Shown here: piece after piece, positions 40,207 through 48,961 of the stretch
Position numbering within the stretch: the stretch's first letter is position 1
Layout: each line of letters opens with the position of its first letter
Assembly: GCF_014256275.1 (NCBI RefSeq)
Contig: NZ_JACCFE010000002.1
Location: 5,002,001 to 5,066,000, forward strand
Source: Rhodococcus sp. 4CII
GTDB lineage: Bacteria > Actinomycetota > Actinomycetes > Mycobacteriales > Mycobacteriaceae
DNA: 64,000 bases
Direction of reading: 5' to 3'
Position numbers and translations under genes: made by a program
Notes under the pieces: model-generated
The model's input: the letters and a program-made list of their open reading frames with translations, nothing else
The model's database searches: none
What the model was told of the DNA's origin: nothing

Positions 40207-40219
40207 GGTTCGAAGTTCG

Positions 40220-40260
40220 GCGTGCCGTCCGCCACCTCCGCGGTGTGGCGGACGGCACGC
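40220..40260. terminator. Hairpin after the lipid kinase gene
   Basis: A 16-bp perfect inverted repeat GCGTGCCGTCCGCCAC (40220-40235) and its complement (40245-40260). It would insulate the prm promoter from the upstream gene. Confidence 0.7.
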
Positions 40261-40439
40261 TCGCAGGGTGACGCGCTGAACCCCTGTCCCAGTGCAGGAT
40301 TCGTAGCGCGCGCCACCGGGATCGTGGCGAGGGCCGACTGAGCTCTCGTGGTCGCCTCTTCTCCCGGCCGGCACCGCGAAGTGACGCGGCGGGTGAATGC
40401 GGCTCGGCGAGAGTATCCCTCGGTGTCGTGACCGGTTCC

Positions 40440-40454
40440 GTCTCATTGTGAGAT
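40440..40454. promoter_or_regulatory. Candidate prm activator site 1
   Basis: GTCTCATTGTGAGAT, a near-palindrome of form GTCTCA-N3-TGAGAC. It is about 55 bp (five helical turns) upstream of site 2. The same motif lies before the regulator gene at 52943. Confidence 0.6.
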
Positions 40455-40494
40455 CCGTGCGGGTGAATCCGCCGATCCATCGAATGTGACGCCT

Positions 40495-40509
40495 GTCTCA
40501 CAGTGAGAC
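40495..40509. promoter_or_regulatory. Candidate prm activator site 2
   Basis: GTCTCACAGTGAGAC, a perfect palindrome about an odd centre, 88 bp upstream of the prmA start. It is the best copy of the motif in the window. Confidence 0.68.
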
Positions 40510-40597
40510 GGTCGAGGCCTGGATCACGGGGTTGAATTCATCGCACAACGTCCCCCGCAGCCGGCACCCGGCCGGCTCATCATCCAGGAGGCGCACT

Positions 40598-42229
40598 TTG
40601 AGTAGGCAAAGCCTGACCAAGGCTCACGCGAAGATCACCGAACTGTCGTGGGATCCGACGTTCGCGACCCCGGCCACCCGATTCGGGACCGACTACACCT
40701 TCGAGAAGGCTCCGAAGAAGGACCCTCTGAAGCAGATCATGCGGTCGTACTTCCCGATGGAGGAAGAGAAGGACAACCGCGTGTACGGCGCCATGGACGG
40801 TGCCATCCGCGGCAACATGTTCCGCCAGGTGCAGCAGCGGTGGCTCGAATGGCAGAAGCTGTTTCTGTCGATCATTCCGTTCCCGGAGATCTCCGCGGCA
40901 CGAGCGATGCCGATGGCCATCGACGCGGTGCCCAACCCGGAAATCCACAACGGTCTCGCGGTGCAGATGATCGACGAGGTGCGTCACTCGACGATTCAGA
41001 TGAACCTCAAGAAGCTGTACATGAACAACTACATCGACCCCGCCGGGTTCGACATGACCGAGAAGGCGTTCGCGAACAACTACGCGGGCACAATCGGCCG
41101 GCAGTTCGGTGAAGGGTTCATCACCGGTGACGCGATCACCTCGGCGAACATCTACCTGACCGTGGTCGCGGAGACCGCGTTCACCAACACCCTGTTCGTG
41201 GCCATGCCCGACGAAGCCGCCGCCAACGGTGACTACCTGTTGCCGACCGTCTTCCACTCGGTTCAGTCCGACGAGTCGCGGCACATCTCCAACGGCTACT
41301 CGATCCTGCTGATGGCCCTCGCCGACGAGCGGAACCGGCCGCTGCTCGAGCGCGACCTGCGATACGCGTGGTGGAACAACCACTGCGTCGTCGACGCCGC
41401 GATCGGCACATTCATCGAATACGGCACGAAGGACCGTCGCAAGGACCGGGAGAGCTACGCAGAGATGTGGCGTCGGTGGATCTACGACGACTACTACCGT
41501 AGCTACCTCATCCCGCTCGAGAAGTACGGCCTGACGATCCCGCACGACCTGGTCGAGGAAGCATGGAAGCGGATCACGGAAAAGGGATACGTCCACGAGG
41601 TGGCCCGGTTCTTCGCCACCGGCTGGCCGGTCAACTACTGGCGGATCGATGCCATGACCGACAAGGACTTCGAGTGGTTCGAGCACAAGTACCCGGGCTG
41701 GTACTCGAAGTACGGCAAGTGGTGGGAAGAGTACAACCGCCTCGCCTACCCCGGACGCAACAAGCCGATCGCATTCGAGGAGGTCGGGTACCAGTACCCG
41801 CACCGGTGCTGGACCTGCATGGTGCCCGCCCTCATCCGTGAGGACATGGTCGTGGAGAAGGTCGACGACCAGTGGCGGACCTACTGCTCGGAGACATGCT
41901 ACTGGACCGACGCGGTCGCGTTCCGCAGCGAGTACCAGGGCCGTGAAACTCCGAACATGGGCCGGCTCACAGGGTTCCGTGAATGGGAAACCCTGCATCA
42001 CGGCAAGGATCTCGCCGACATCGTGTCCGATCTCGGTTACGTCCGCGACGACGGCAAGACCCTGGTCGGGCAGCCGCACCTGGATCTGGACGACCCGAAG
42101 AAGCTGTGGACCCTCGACGACGTGCGGGGCAACACCTTCCAGAGCCCGAACGTGCTCTTGAACCAGATGTCCGACGCCGAACGCAACGCCCACATCGCGG
42201 CCTACCGCGCAGGCGCAGTTCCGGCCTGA
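40598..42229 (+). CDS. prmA: Propane 2-monooxygenase hydroxylase large subunit
   Basis: A 543-residue diiron hydroxylase alpha subunit of the soluble group that includes methane, propane and phenol monooxygenases. It hydroxylates propane at C2. All six diiron ligands are visible: Glu97, Glu127 and His130 (DEVRH), Glu192, Glu226 and His229 (DESRH). The spacings are identical to MmoX. The start is TTG 40598 with AGGAG seven bases upstream; the longer frame from 40532 lacks a ribosome site. First gene of the prm operon, followed by an intercistronic hairpin. Confidence 0.96.
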   Translation: MSRQSLTKAHAKITELSWDPTFATPATRFGTDYTFEKAPKKDPLKQIMRSYFPMEEEKDNRVYGAMDGAIRGNMFRQVQQRWLEWQKLFLSIIPFPEISAARAMPMAIDAVPNPEIHNGLAVQMIDEVRHSTIQMNLKKLYMNNYIDPAGFDMTEKAFANNYAGTIGRQFGEGFITGDAITSANIYLTVVAETAFTNTLFVAMPDEAAANGDYLLPTVFHSVQSDESRHISNGYSILLMALADERNRPLLERDLRYAWWNNHCVVDAAIGTFIEYGTKDRRKDRESYAEMWRRWIYDDYYRSYLIPLEKYGLTIPHDLVEEAWKRITEKGYVHEVARFFATGWPVNYWRIDAMTDKDFEWFEHKYPGWYSKYGKWWEEYNRLAYPGRNKPIAFEEVGYQYPHRCWTCMVPALIREDMVVEKVDDQWRTYCSETCYWTDAVAFRSEYQGRETPNMGRLTGFREWETLHHGKDLADIVSDLGYVRDDGKTLVGQPHLDLDDPKKLWTLDDVRGNTFQSPNVLLNQMSDAERNAHIAAYRAGAVPA

Positions 42230-42238
42230 CCCCGACCC

Positions 42239-42274
42239 GGTGGGTGGCGCCGTGCACAGCCGGCGCCACCCACC
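42239..42274 (+). other. Intercistronic hairpin prmA/prmB
   Basis: A 14-bp perfect stem GGTGGGTGGCGCCG (42239-42252) and complement (42261-42274) with an 8-base loop and no T-run. It is one of three hairpins in the operon with a GGTGGGT/ACCCACC stem. It may stabilise or attenuate the transcript after prmA. Confidence 0.65.
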
Positions 42275-42314
42275 GTAACCAGCACAATCCTTTTCAGAGT
42301 CCAGGAGATGGCCC

Positions 42315-43358
42315 GTGGCCGACAAGCACCGTATCAATTTCGAGCCCGTCGACATCGAGATGGAAGTCGGCGAGGACGAGTACATCCTCGACGCCGCATT
42401 CCGGCAAGGCATTCATCTGATGCACGGCTGCCGCGAGGGGCGGTGCTCGGCCTGCAAATCGTTCGTCCTGGACGGCGATATCCAGATGGAGAACTATTCG
42501 ACGTTCGCGTGCAACGAAGCCGAGGTCGACGAAGGGATGGTGCTGCTCTGCCGCTCGACGGCCTACAGCGACTGCACGATCGAACTGCTCAACTTCGACG
42601 AGGACGAACTCCTCGGCGGTGTCCCCATCCAGGATGTCCGCACACGGGTGGCCGCCCTCGAGCCGATGACCAAGGACATCGTGTCGCTGCGACTGGAGCC
42701 CGTCGAACCCGCCGCATACGAGTTCAGGCCGGGCCAATACGCCGACCTGAAGATCCCCGGGACCGAGGAGCATCGCTCGTTCTCGATGGCCACGACACAA
42801 TCGAACCCCGGGCACGTCGAATTCCTCATCAAGAAATACCCCGGCGGAAAGTTCGCGGGACTGCTCGACGACGGCATCTCGGTCGGCGACGAGATCAATT
42901 TGACCGGCCCGTACGGGTCGTTCACTCTCAAAGAGGGTCACGTCCTGCCGATCGTGTTCATCGGAGGCGGAGCGGGGATGGCCCCGATCCTCTCGCTCCT
43001 GCGGCACATGAACGCTACCGACAACACCCGTCCGGTTCACTTCTATTACGGCGCACGCACTCCCGCCGACCTGTTCTACGTCGACGAGATCCTCGAGCTC
43101 GGAACGAATCTGACGGACTTCACCTTCGTCGCCTGCCTCTCGGAATCGATGGACCCGCAGCCCGTGGGGGCAATCGCCGTCGAGGAAGGCAATGTCACCG
43201 ACGTCGTGAGCCGGCGTGAACCGGATCTCGGCAAGACCGAGGTGTACCTGTGTGGCCCACCGCCGATGGTCGATGCGGCGCTCGCATTGCTCGAGGCCAC
43301 CGACACCCCGCACGACCAGATCTTCTACGACAAGTTCACCAGCCCCGCGTTCGAGTAG
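42315..43358 (+). CDS. prmB: Propane monooxygenase reductase
   Basis: A 347-residue electron-transfer component passing electrons from NADH to the diiron hydroxylase. The N-terminal plant-type 2Fe-2S domain has Cys39, Cys44, Cys47 and Cys79. The FAD domain has RPGQYADLKIPG and RSFSMATT, and the NAD domain has VFIGGGAGMAPILSLLRH and YLCGPPPM. GTG start at 42315. Confidence 0.95.
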   Translation: MADKHRINFEPVDIEMEVGEDEYILDAAFRQGIHLMHGCREGRCSACKSFVLDGDIQMENYSTFACNEAEVDEGMVLLCRSTAYSDCTIELLNFDEDELLGGVPIQDVRTRVAALEPMTKDIVSLRLEPVEPAAYEFRPGQYADLKIPGTEEHRSFSMATTQSNPGHVEFLIKKYPGGKFAGLLDDGISVGDEINLTGPYGSFTLKEGHVLPIVFIGGGAGMAPILSLLRHMNATDNTRPVHFYYGARTPADLFYVDEILELGTNLTDFTFVACLSESMDPQPVGAIAVEEGNVTDVVSRREPDLGKTEVYLCGPPPMVDAALALLEATDTPHDQIFYDKFTSPAFE

Positions 43359-43410
43359 CTACAGCAGGGATTTCACAGCCCTCTTTCACCGACAGGAACT
43401 GAGAAACGAG

Positions 43411-44526
43411 ATGACCGCAACCACCGAGAACACCGGGACCAAGCAACGCAGCTTCCCGAAGATCGAGTTCACCGACTCCGAAGCCGGCGCGCTGGAGTTC
43501 CCCAGCTCCCGAAGCCGTACGTTCAACTACTACACGCCGGCCAAGAAGCGCTCGACGATGTACGAGGACGTGACCGTCGACGTCCAGCCCGACCCCGACC
43601 GTCATCTGTCCCAGGGCTGGATCTACGGCTTCGGTGACGGCCCCGGCGGCTATCCGCAGGAGTGGACGGCCGCGAAGTCGTCGAACTGGCACGCCTTCCT
43701 CGACCCCAACGAGGAGTGGGACCAGACGATCTACCGCAACAATTCGAAGGTCGTGCACCAGGTCGAGTTGTGCCTGTCCAACGCCAAGCGTGCCCGCGTC
43801 TACGACTCCTGGAACACCCCCTGGTTGACGTTCATCTCTCGCAACCTCGGTGCCTGGATGCATGCCGAGAACGGGCTGGCCCTGCACGTGTTCACGTCGA
43901 TCCAACGGTCCTGCCCGACCAATATGATCAACACCGCCGTCGCGGTGAACGCCGCCCACAAGATGCGCTTCGCTCAGGACCTGGCGCTGTTCAATCTGGA
44001 CCTGTCCGAGGCGACCGAGGACTTCGACGGCGCCGCGCACCAGGAGGTGTGGCAGTCCGCGCCCGAGTGGCAGCCCACCCGGGAGGTCGTCGAGCGGCTG
44101 ACCGCGGTGCCGGACTGGTGTGAACTGCTGTTCGGCGCCAACATCGTGTTCGAGCAGTTGGTGGGTTCGCTGTTCCGCAGCGAATTGGTCATGCAGATCG
44201 CGGCCGGCAACGGCGACTACATCACCCCGACCATCGTGGGCACCGGTGAGCACGACTACGACCGCGACCTCGCTTACACCCGCAACCTGTTCCGGTTGCT
44301 CACCCGCGACCCCGAAGTCGGGGAGTCGAACAAGGAGCTGTTCGGCACCTGGCTGGCGACGTGGGTGCCGCGGTGCCTCGATGCTGCACGGGCGCTGCAG
44401 CCGATCTGGTCGCAGCCGGCCGACAAGGCGGTCACATTCGCCGACAGTCTCGACGCCGCCACGGACAAGTTCCGTTCCCTGCTCGAGGACCTCGGGCTCG
44501 ACATCCCCAAGGAGTTGGACAAGTGA
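43411..44526 (+). CDS. prmC: Propane monooxygenase hydroxylase small subunit
   Basis: A 371-residue beta subunit of the hydroxylase, a ferritin-like helical protein without diiron ligands that packs against PrmA. It has SSRSRTFNYYTPAKKRSTMY near the N-terminus, as in MmoY-type subunits. ATG 43411 follows GAGAAACGAG; an in-frame extension to 43216 is a shadow of prmB. Its stop overlaps the prmD start. Confidence 0.93.
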   Translation: MTATTENTGTKQRSFPKIEFTDSEAGALEFPSSRSRTFNYYTPAKKRSTMYEDVTVDVQPDPDRHLSQGWIYGFGDGPGGYPQEWTAAKSSNWHAFLDPNEEWDQTIYRNNSKVVHQVELCLSNAKRARVYDSWNTPWLTFISRNLGAWMHAENGLALHVFTSIQRSCPTNMINTAVAVNAAHKMRFAQDLALFNLDLSEATEDFDGAAHQEVWQSAPEWQPTREVVERLTAVPDWCELLFGANIVFEQLVGSLFRSELVMQIAAGNGDYITPTIVGTGEHDYDRDLAYTRNLFRLLTRDPEVGESNKELFGTWLATWVPRCLDAARALQPIWSQPADKAVTFADSLDAATDKFRSLLEDLGLDIPKELDK

Positions 44527-44864
44527 GCATGCAATTCGGATCGTCCACCGAGTTCTCCAACATGTGTGGCGTCACCCTGATGAACACGCCCATCGGCCGC
44601 GTCGTCGCGGAAGTGATGGGCACCAAGGACGGCGTGGAACTGACGGAGTACCCGTCGATGATCCGCGTCGACGGCCAGAAGCTGCTCGATTTCGATTACG
44701 AGGAACTCACCGACGCGCTCGGACAGGAATTCGACGGCTCCATCTTCGAGGAGATCAGCTCCACCCACTACGGACGCATGGTTCACCTCGACGAGAAGAC
44801 CCTGCTGTTCGCCAGCCCCGAGGACGCCGCCGAGTACATCGGCTTCGACCTCACCGCGCAGTAA
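44523..44864 (+). CDS. prmD: Propane monooxygenase coupling (effector) protein
   Basis: A 113-residue MmoB/DmpM-type protein that binds the hydroxylase and tunes oxygen and substrate access. It has GVTLMNTPIGRVVAEVM, and SMIRVDGQKLLDFDYEEL mid-protein. GTG 44523 overlaps the prmC stop (GTGA) with AAGGAG eight bases upstream; ATG 44529 is two codons in. Confidence 0.94.
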   Translation: MSMQFGSSTEFSNMCGVTLMNTPIGRVVAEVMGTKDGVELTEYPSMIRVDGQKLLDFDYEELTDALGQEFDGSIFEEISSTHYGRMVHLDEKTLLFASPEDAAEYIGFDLTAQ

Positions 44865-44888
44865 TTACTTCTCAGCCCTGAACGCTGT

Positions 44889-44927
44889 TCCGGCGTCGCC
44901 GACCCACCTGCGGTGGGCGGCGCCGGA
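44889..44927 (+). other. Intercistronic hairpin prmD/alcohol dehydrogenase
   Basis: TCCGGCG...GACCCACC pairs with GGTGGGCGGCGCCGGA (44912-44927) through a 3-base loop, with a small bulge. It separates prmABCD from the downstream genes. Confidence 0.6.
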
Positions 44928-44984
44928 CGGCCGAGACGATGGCTTGGTTCATCGCTATTTTTCTGAAGAGGAAGGGTTTTCGCC

Positions 44985-46031
44985 GTGAAGGCACTTGTGT
45001 TCCAGGGACAGGGCTCGATCTCGTGGACCGAGGTCCCCGATCCGCAGCTGATCGACCCGACGGATGTGGTGGTTCGGGTGGACACCACCACCATTTGCGG
45101 GACCGACCTGCACATTCTCAAGGGTGATGTGCCGGCGGTGACGTCCGGTCGGGTCCTCGGTCATGAGGCGGTCGGGGTCATCACCGAAGTGGGATCTGCA
45201 GTCACCTCGCTGGCCCTTGGCGACCGAGTGCTGGTGCCGGCGATCACTTCCTGCGGGAAATGCGCACCATGCAAGACCGGGATGCCCTCGCACTGTGCGT
45301 CCGTGGGCGGTATCGGGTGGATTTTCGGGCATCTGATCGATGGAACCCAAGCCGAGTACGTCCGCGTCCCGTATGCCGAGACGAGCGTGCACGTGCTGCC
45401 CGACTCGGTAAGCAACGAGCAGGCCATCTTCCTGGCCGATATCTTGCCCACCGGCTTCGAGATCGGAGTCCAGAACGGTCACGTGCAGCCCGGTGACACG
45501 GTCGTGGTGGTCGGTGTCGGCCCGGTCGGACTCGCTGCGATCCGCACGGCGGGCCTCTATGGTGCGTCCACCGTCATCGCCGTCGACCTGTCCGAGGCAC
45601 GGTTGAAGCGTTCACTGAACTTCGGGGCCGACGAGACGATCAACAGTGGCACCGAGGACGTGCGCGCACGCGTCCTCGAGTTGACCGGCGGACTGGGTGC
45701 GCAGGTGGTCATCGAGGCAGTCGGGATCCCCGCCACGTTCGAACTGTGCACCACGCTGGTGCGCCCTGGAGGGCATCTCGCGAACGTCGGTGTCCACGGC
45801 AAACCCGTCGATCTCCATCTCGAAGACCTGTGGATCAATAACATCACCATCGCGACCGGACTGGTCAATGGCACCACCATCCCCACGCTTCTGGATCTGG
45901 TGGCGCACGAGAAGATTGCGACCGATGCCTTCGGCACCCACTCGTTCGGACTCGACCAGATGATCGAGGCGTACGACGTCTTCGCGCACGCCGACACCCA
46001 CGACGCCCTGAAGGTGACCATCACTCGGTGA
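44985..46031 (+). CDS. Zinc-dependent alcohol dehydrogenase
   Basis: A 348-residue medium-chain dehydrogenase. The catalytic zinc region is TTICGTDLHILKG and GHEAVGVITEVG, the structural zinc site has four Cys in CGKCAPCKTGMPSHC, and the Rossmann motif is VVGVGPVGLAAI. It probably oxidises 2-propanol made by PrmABCD to acetone, or acts later in the pathway. The operon has a second, distinct enzyme at 47890. Its 120-bp leader contains the hairpin at 44889. Confidence 0.9.
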   Translation: MKALVFQGQGSISWTEVPDPQLIDPTDVVVRVDTTTICGTDLHILKGDVPAVTSGRVLGHEAVGVITEVGSAVTSLALGDRVLVPAITSCGKCAPCKTGMPSHCASVGGIGWIFGHLIDGTQAEYVRVPYAETSVHVLPDSVSNEQAIFLADILPTGFEIGVQNGHVQPGDTVVVVGVGPVGLAAIRTAGLYGASTVIAVDLSEARLKRSLNFGADETINSGTEDVRARVLELTGGLGAQVVIEAVGIPATFELCTTLVRPGGHLANVGVHGKPVDLHLEDLWINNITIATGLVNGTTIPTLLDLVAHEKIATDAFGTHSFGLDQMIEAYDVFAHADTHDALKVTITR

Positions 46032-46097
46032 ACGCCGGGCAATTCATGGTCCTGGCCAGTTCTGCACCAATCGATTCCGAACATCGGAGTAGCCAAC

Positions 46098-47150
46098 ATG
46101 TATGAAAAGAACGGCGACAAGTACTTCATCGTCGATGGGCACGTGCACATCTGGGACGGCCGCGAGTCGAACCAGAAGAACGTCCACGGCAAACAGTTCA
46201 TCGACTGCTTCTACGACTACCACAAGAATCTCAGCCCCGAAGAGGTCGTGTGGGACTACGACACCTACACGTACTACGGCAGCGAGCGCTTCGAACGCGA
46301 CCTCTTCGTGGACGGATACGTCGACCACGCGATCTTCCAGGCCACCCTGCTGAGCGACTTCTACCACAAGGGGTTCGGACAGACCGACGAAGCACTCGCT
46401 CTGGTCGCGAAGAACCCGGGCAAGCTCACCTACAACCACGCGTACGACCCCCGCCACGAAGAAGCCGGCCTCGAACAGCTCCGCACGGACGCGGCCGAGA
46501 TGAACCTGCAGGGTGTCAAGCTCTACACGGCCGAATGGCACGGCGACTCCCGCGGCTACAAACTCGACGACCCCTGGTCCCGGCGCTACCTCGAAGAGTG
46601 CATCGACCTGGGGATCAAGAACATTCACGTACACAAGGGCCCGACGATCCGGCCCCTCGACCGCGACGCCTTCGATGTCTCCGACGTCGACAAGGTCGCC
46701 ACCGACTACCTGGACCTGAACTTCGTCGTCGAACACGTCGGCCTGCCGCGACTCGAGGACTTCTGCTGGATCGCCACACAAGAGTCGAACGTGTACGGCG
46801 GACTTGCCGTGGCGCTGCCGTTCATCCACACCCGGCCGAGGTATTTCGCGCAGATCATCGGCGAACTGCTCTACTGGATCGGCGAGGACAAGATCCTGTT
46901 CGGCAGCGACTACGCGCTGTGGACCCCGAAGTGGCTGATCGAGCAATTCGTCGACTTCCAGATCCCCGAGGACATGCAGACCGAGTACGCCCCGATCACC
47001 GCCCAGCAGAAGCAGAAGATCCTCGGCCTCAACGCGGCAGCGCTGTACGACATCGACGTTCCCGCGGATCTGCGACTGGCCGAGCCTGCCGGGCAGCGAG
47101 GAGTCGACGTCGCTGCCGGGGCCCGGGAACCGGAAACCGTGTCGTCATGA
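46098..47150 (+). CDS. Amidohydrolase-family protein of the prm operon
   Basis: A 350-residue TIM-barrel metal-dependent hydrolase (amidohydrolase_2). The N-terminal HxH metal motif is in VDGHVHIWDG (His15, His17), a central His is in EHVGLPRLEDF, and the late metal Asp is in LFGSDYALW. Such genes recur in propane, acetone and phenol monooxygenase operons, but their reaction is not settled. Its stop overlaps the DUF59 start (ATGA), which ties it to maturation-type functions. Confidence 0.85.
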   Translation: MYEKNGDKYFIVDGHVHIWDGRESNQKNVHGKQFIDCFYDYHKNLSPEEVVWDYDTYTYYGSERFERDLFVDGYVDHAIFQATLLSDFYHKGFGQTDEALALVAKNPGKLTYNHAYDPRHEEAGLEQLRTDAAEMNLQGVKLYTAEWHGDSRGYKLDDPWSRRYLEECIDLGIKNIHVHKGPTIRPLDRDAFDVSDVDKVATDYLDLNFVVEHVGLPRLEDFCWIATQESNVYGGLAVALPFIHTRPRYFAQIIGELLYWIGEDKILFGSDYALWTPKWLIEQFVDFQIPEDMQTEYAPITAQQKQKILGLNAAALYDIDVPADLRLAEPAGQRGVDVAAGAREPETVSS

Positions 47151-47893
47151 CCACGCTCGCTGTCTGCACCGAGCAGGACGTTCTGATGGCTCTGTCGACG
47201 GTCACCGACCCCGAGTTGGACGAGCCGATCACCGATCTCGGCTTCGTCCGCTCGGTCACCCTCGATGACGACGGCGTCACGGTCCACCTGCGGCTGCCCA
47301 CCGCATTCTGCTCGCCGAACTTCGCCTACCTCATGGCGTCCGACGCCCTCGACGCACTGCGCCTGATCGAGGACCTCGGTGAGGTGCGGGTGCTGCTCGA
47401 CGATCATCACGACAGCGACAAGATCAACGCCGGCCTCGCGGCCGACGCCGGATACGTCGGAACGTTCGGCTCCGAAGCGGAAGACAGCCTGCTCGAACTG
47501 CGCCGAACATTCCTGTCCAAGGCGCATGCCGCCGCGATGGAACGGTGCGTCGAGGCGCACCTGAAGACCACCGACCTGGGGGTGAACGAGATCTACCGAC
47601 TCACCCTCAGCGACCTGGCCCCCGGAAAGTACAAAGCTGCGCTGCTGCGCCGCCGGATCGGCATCGGGCTGAGCATCTGCCCCGCCAGCCGTGTGTTCGT
47701 CGACGACGACGGCAAACGCATCCCGCCGGAAGCCGTGCCCATGCGGCTGCGCTTCGCCAAATCGGTGCGGATCTCGATGGAAGGCAACGCCCACTTCTGC
47801 CGGGGCCTGCTCGCCACCCGCTACGCCGACAGCGAATCCGTCGGCACCACACCACGAATCACTGATCGAAGAACAATCAGGAGCCCCCGATGA
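47147..47893 (+). CDS. DUF59 (MIP18/PaaD-like) protein with C-terminal extension
   Basis: A 248-residue protein. The N-terminal DUF59 domain (about 5-100: LSTVTDPELDEPITDLGFVR) is of the kind used in Fe-S or metal-centre assembly. About 150 further residues, with HAAAMERCVEAHLKTTDLGV and LSICPASRVFVDDDGKRIPP, are not recognised. ATGA overlaps couple it to both neighbours (47147 and 47890). It may help metallate the PrmA diiron site or the reductase Fe-S cluster, which is inference. Confidence 0.8.
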   Translation: MTTLAVCTEQDVLMALSTVTDPELDEPITDLGFVRSVTLDDDGVTVHLRLPTAFCSPNFAYLMASDALDALRLIEDLGEVRVLLDDHHDSDKINAGLAADAGYVGTFGSEAEDSLLELRRTFLSKAHAAAMERCVEAHLKTTDLGVNEIYRLTLSDLAPGKYKAALLRRRIGIGLSICPASRVFVDDDGKRIPPEAVPMRLRFAKSVRISMEGNAHFCRGLLATRYADSESVGTTPRITDRRTIRSPR

Positions 47894-48915
47894 AAGCCGT
47901 CCAGGTTGTCGGATACCACACCAAACTGCAGCTCACCGACATCCCCGAACCCACGATCGAGGGTCCGCTCGACGTCATAGTCCGCATCGGCGGGGCCGGG
48001 GTGTGCCGCACCGATCTGCACATCCTCGAAGGGCAGTGGGAAGCGAAGTCAGGCGTCGCGCTGCCGTACACGATCGGCCACGAGAACGCCGGCTGGGTTC
48101 ATGCCGTCGGCGACGCGGTCACCAACGTCGCGGTCGGCGACAAGGTGATTCTGCACCCGCTCATCACCTGCGGACTCTGCCGGGCGTGCCGATCCGGTGA
48201 CGACGTGCACTGCCAGAACAGCCAGTTCCCCGGCATCGACGTCAACGGCGGGTACGCCGAATACCTGCGCACCACCGCCCGCAGCGTCGTGAAGATCGAC
48301 GACTCACTCGAACCCTCCGACGTCGCGGCGCTCGCCGACGCCGGTCTGACGGCGTACCACGCCGTCGCGAAGGCCGCGAACACGACCCGGCCCGGCGACG
48401 TCTGCGTGGTGATCGGTGCCGGCGGACTCGGCCACATCGGCATCCAGGTCCTCAAGGCGGTCTCCGGTGTCACCGTGGTCGTGCTCGACCGGAATCCGGC
48501 CGCGGTCGAGCTCGCGGTCGAGATCGGCGCCGATCACGGCATCGTCGCCGACGGCACCCACATCCAGCAGGTGCTCGACCTGACCGGTGGGCACGGCGCC
48601 GAAGCCGTCGTCGACTTCGTCGGTGAGGGCGGCGCCACCCGGGAAGGCATCGCGATGCTGCGCCGCGCCGGGAACTACTACGTCGTCGGCTACGGCGAGA
48701 ACATCGACGTTCCGACCATCGATGTGATCTCCACCGAGATCAACTTCATCGGAAACCTCGTCGGCTCCTACAACGATCTCCAGGAGCTGATGACCCTTGC
48801 CGCCCAGGGCAAGGTCACCTTGCACACGACCCGGTACCGGCTCGAGGACTTTCAGCAGGCCCTCGACGATCTCGACGCCGGACGCGTGCGCGGCCGGGCG
48901 ATCCTCGTCCCGTAA
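47890..48915 (+). CDS. Zinc-dependent alcohol dehydrogenase, 2-propanol type
   Basis: A 341-residue NAD-dependent dehydrogenase. The catalytic zinc region is GVCRTDLHILEGQ and GHENAGWVHAVG, the structural zinc cysteines are in CGLCRACRSGDDVHC, and the Rossmann motif is VIGAGGLGHIGIQVL. It resembles the secondary alcohol dehydrogenases of propane gene clusters that make acetone from 2-propanol. Overlaps the DUF59 stop by 4 bp. Confidence 0.9.
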   Translation: MKAVQVVGYHTKLQLTDIPEPTIEGPLDVIVRIGGAGVCRTDLHILEGQWEAKSGVALPYTIGHENAGWVHAVGDAVTNVAVGDKVILHPLITCGLCRACRSGDDVHCQNSQFPGIDVNGGYAEYLRTTARSVVKIDDSLEPSDVAALADAGLTAYHAVAKAANTTRPGDVCVVIGAGGLGHIGIQVLKAVSGVTVVVLDRNPAAVELAVEIGADHGIVADGTHIQQVLDLTGGHGAEAVVDFVGEGGATREGIAMLRRAGNYYVVGYGENIDVPTIDVISTEINFIGNLVGSYNDLQELMTLAAQGKVTLHTTRYRLEDFQQALDDLDAGRVRGRAILVP

Positions 48916-48961
48916 CACGCCGCAAACTCCGCGCAAGACAAGTACGAAAGGAACACCTGCC

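Larger units (their letters stand above)
40207..40597. other. 391-bp intergenic region: terminator and prm control region
   Basis: No gene is seen. From left to right it holds the strong hairpin 40220-40260, then a stretch with no evident feature, two GTCTCA palindromes at 40440 and 40495, and the prmA leader with AGGAG at 40586-40590. The prmA start is about 88 bp after the second palindrome. Confidence 0.75.

Noticed and set aside
40510..40535. TGG...TTGAAT spacing upstream of prmA that resembles a sigma-54 promoter
   Set aside because: The -12 GC is missing, rhodococci generally lack sigma-54, and the activator has lost the GAFTGA loop.
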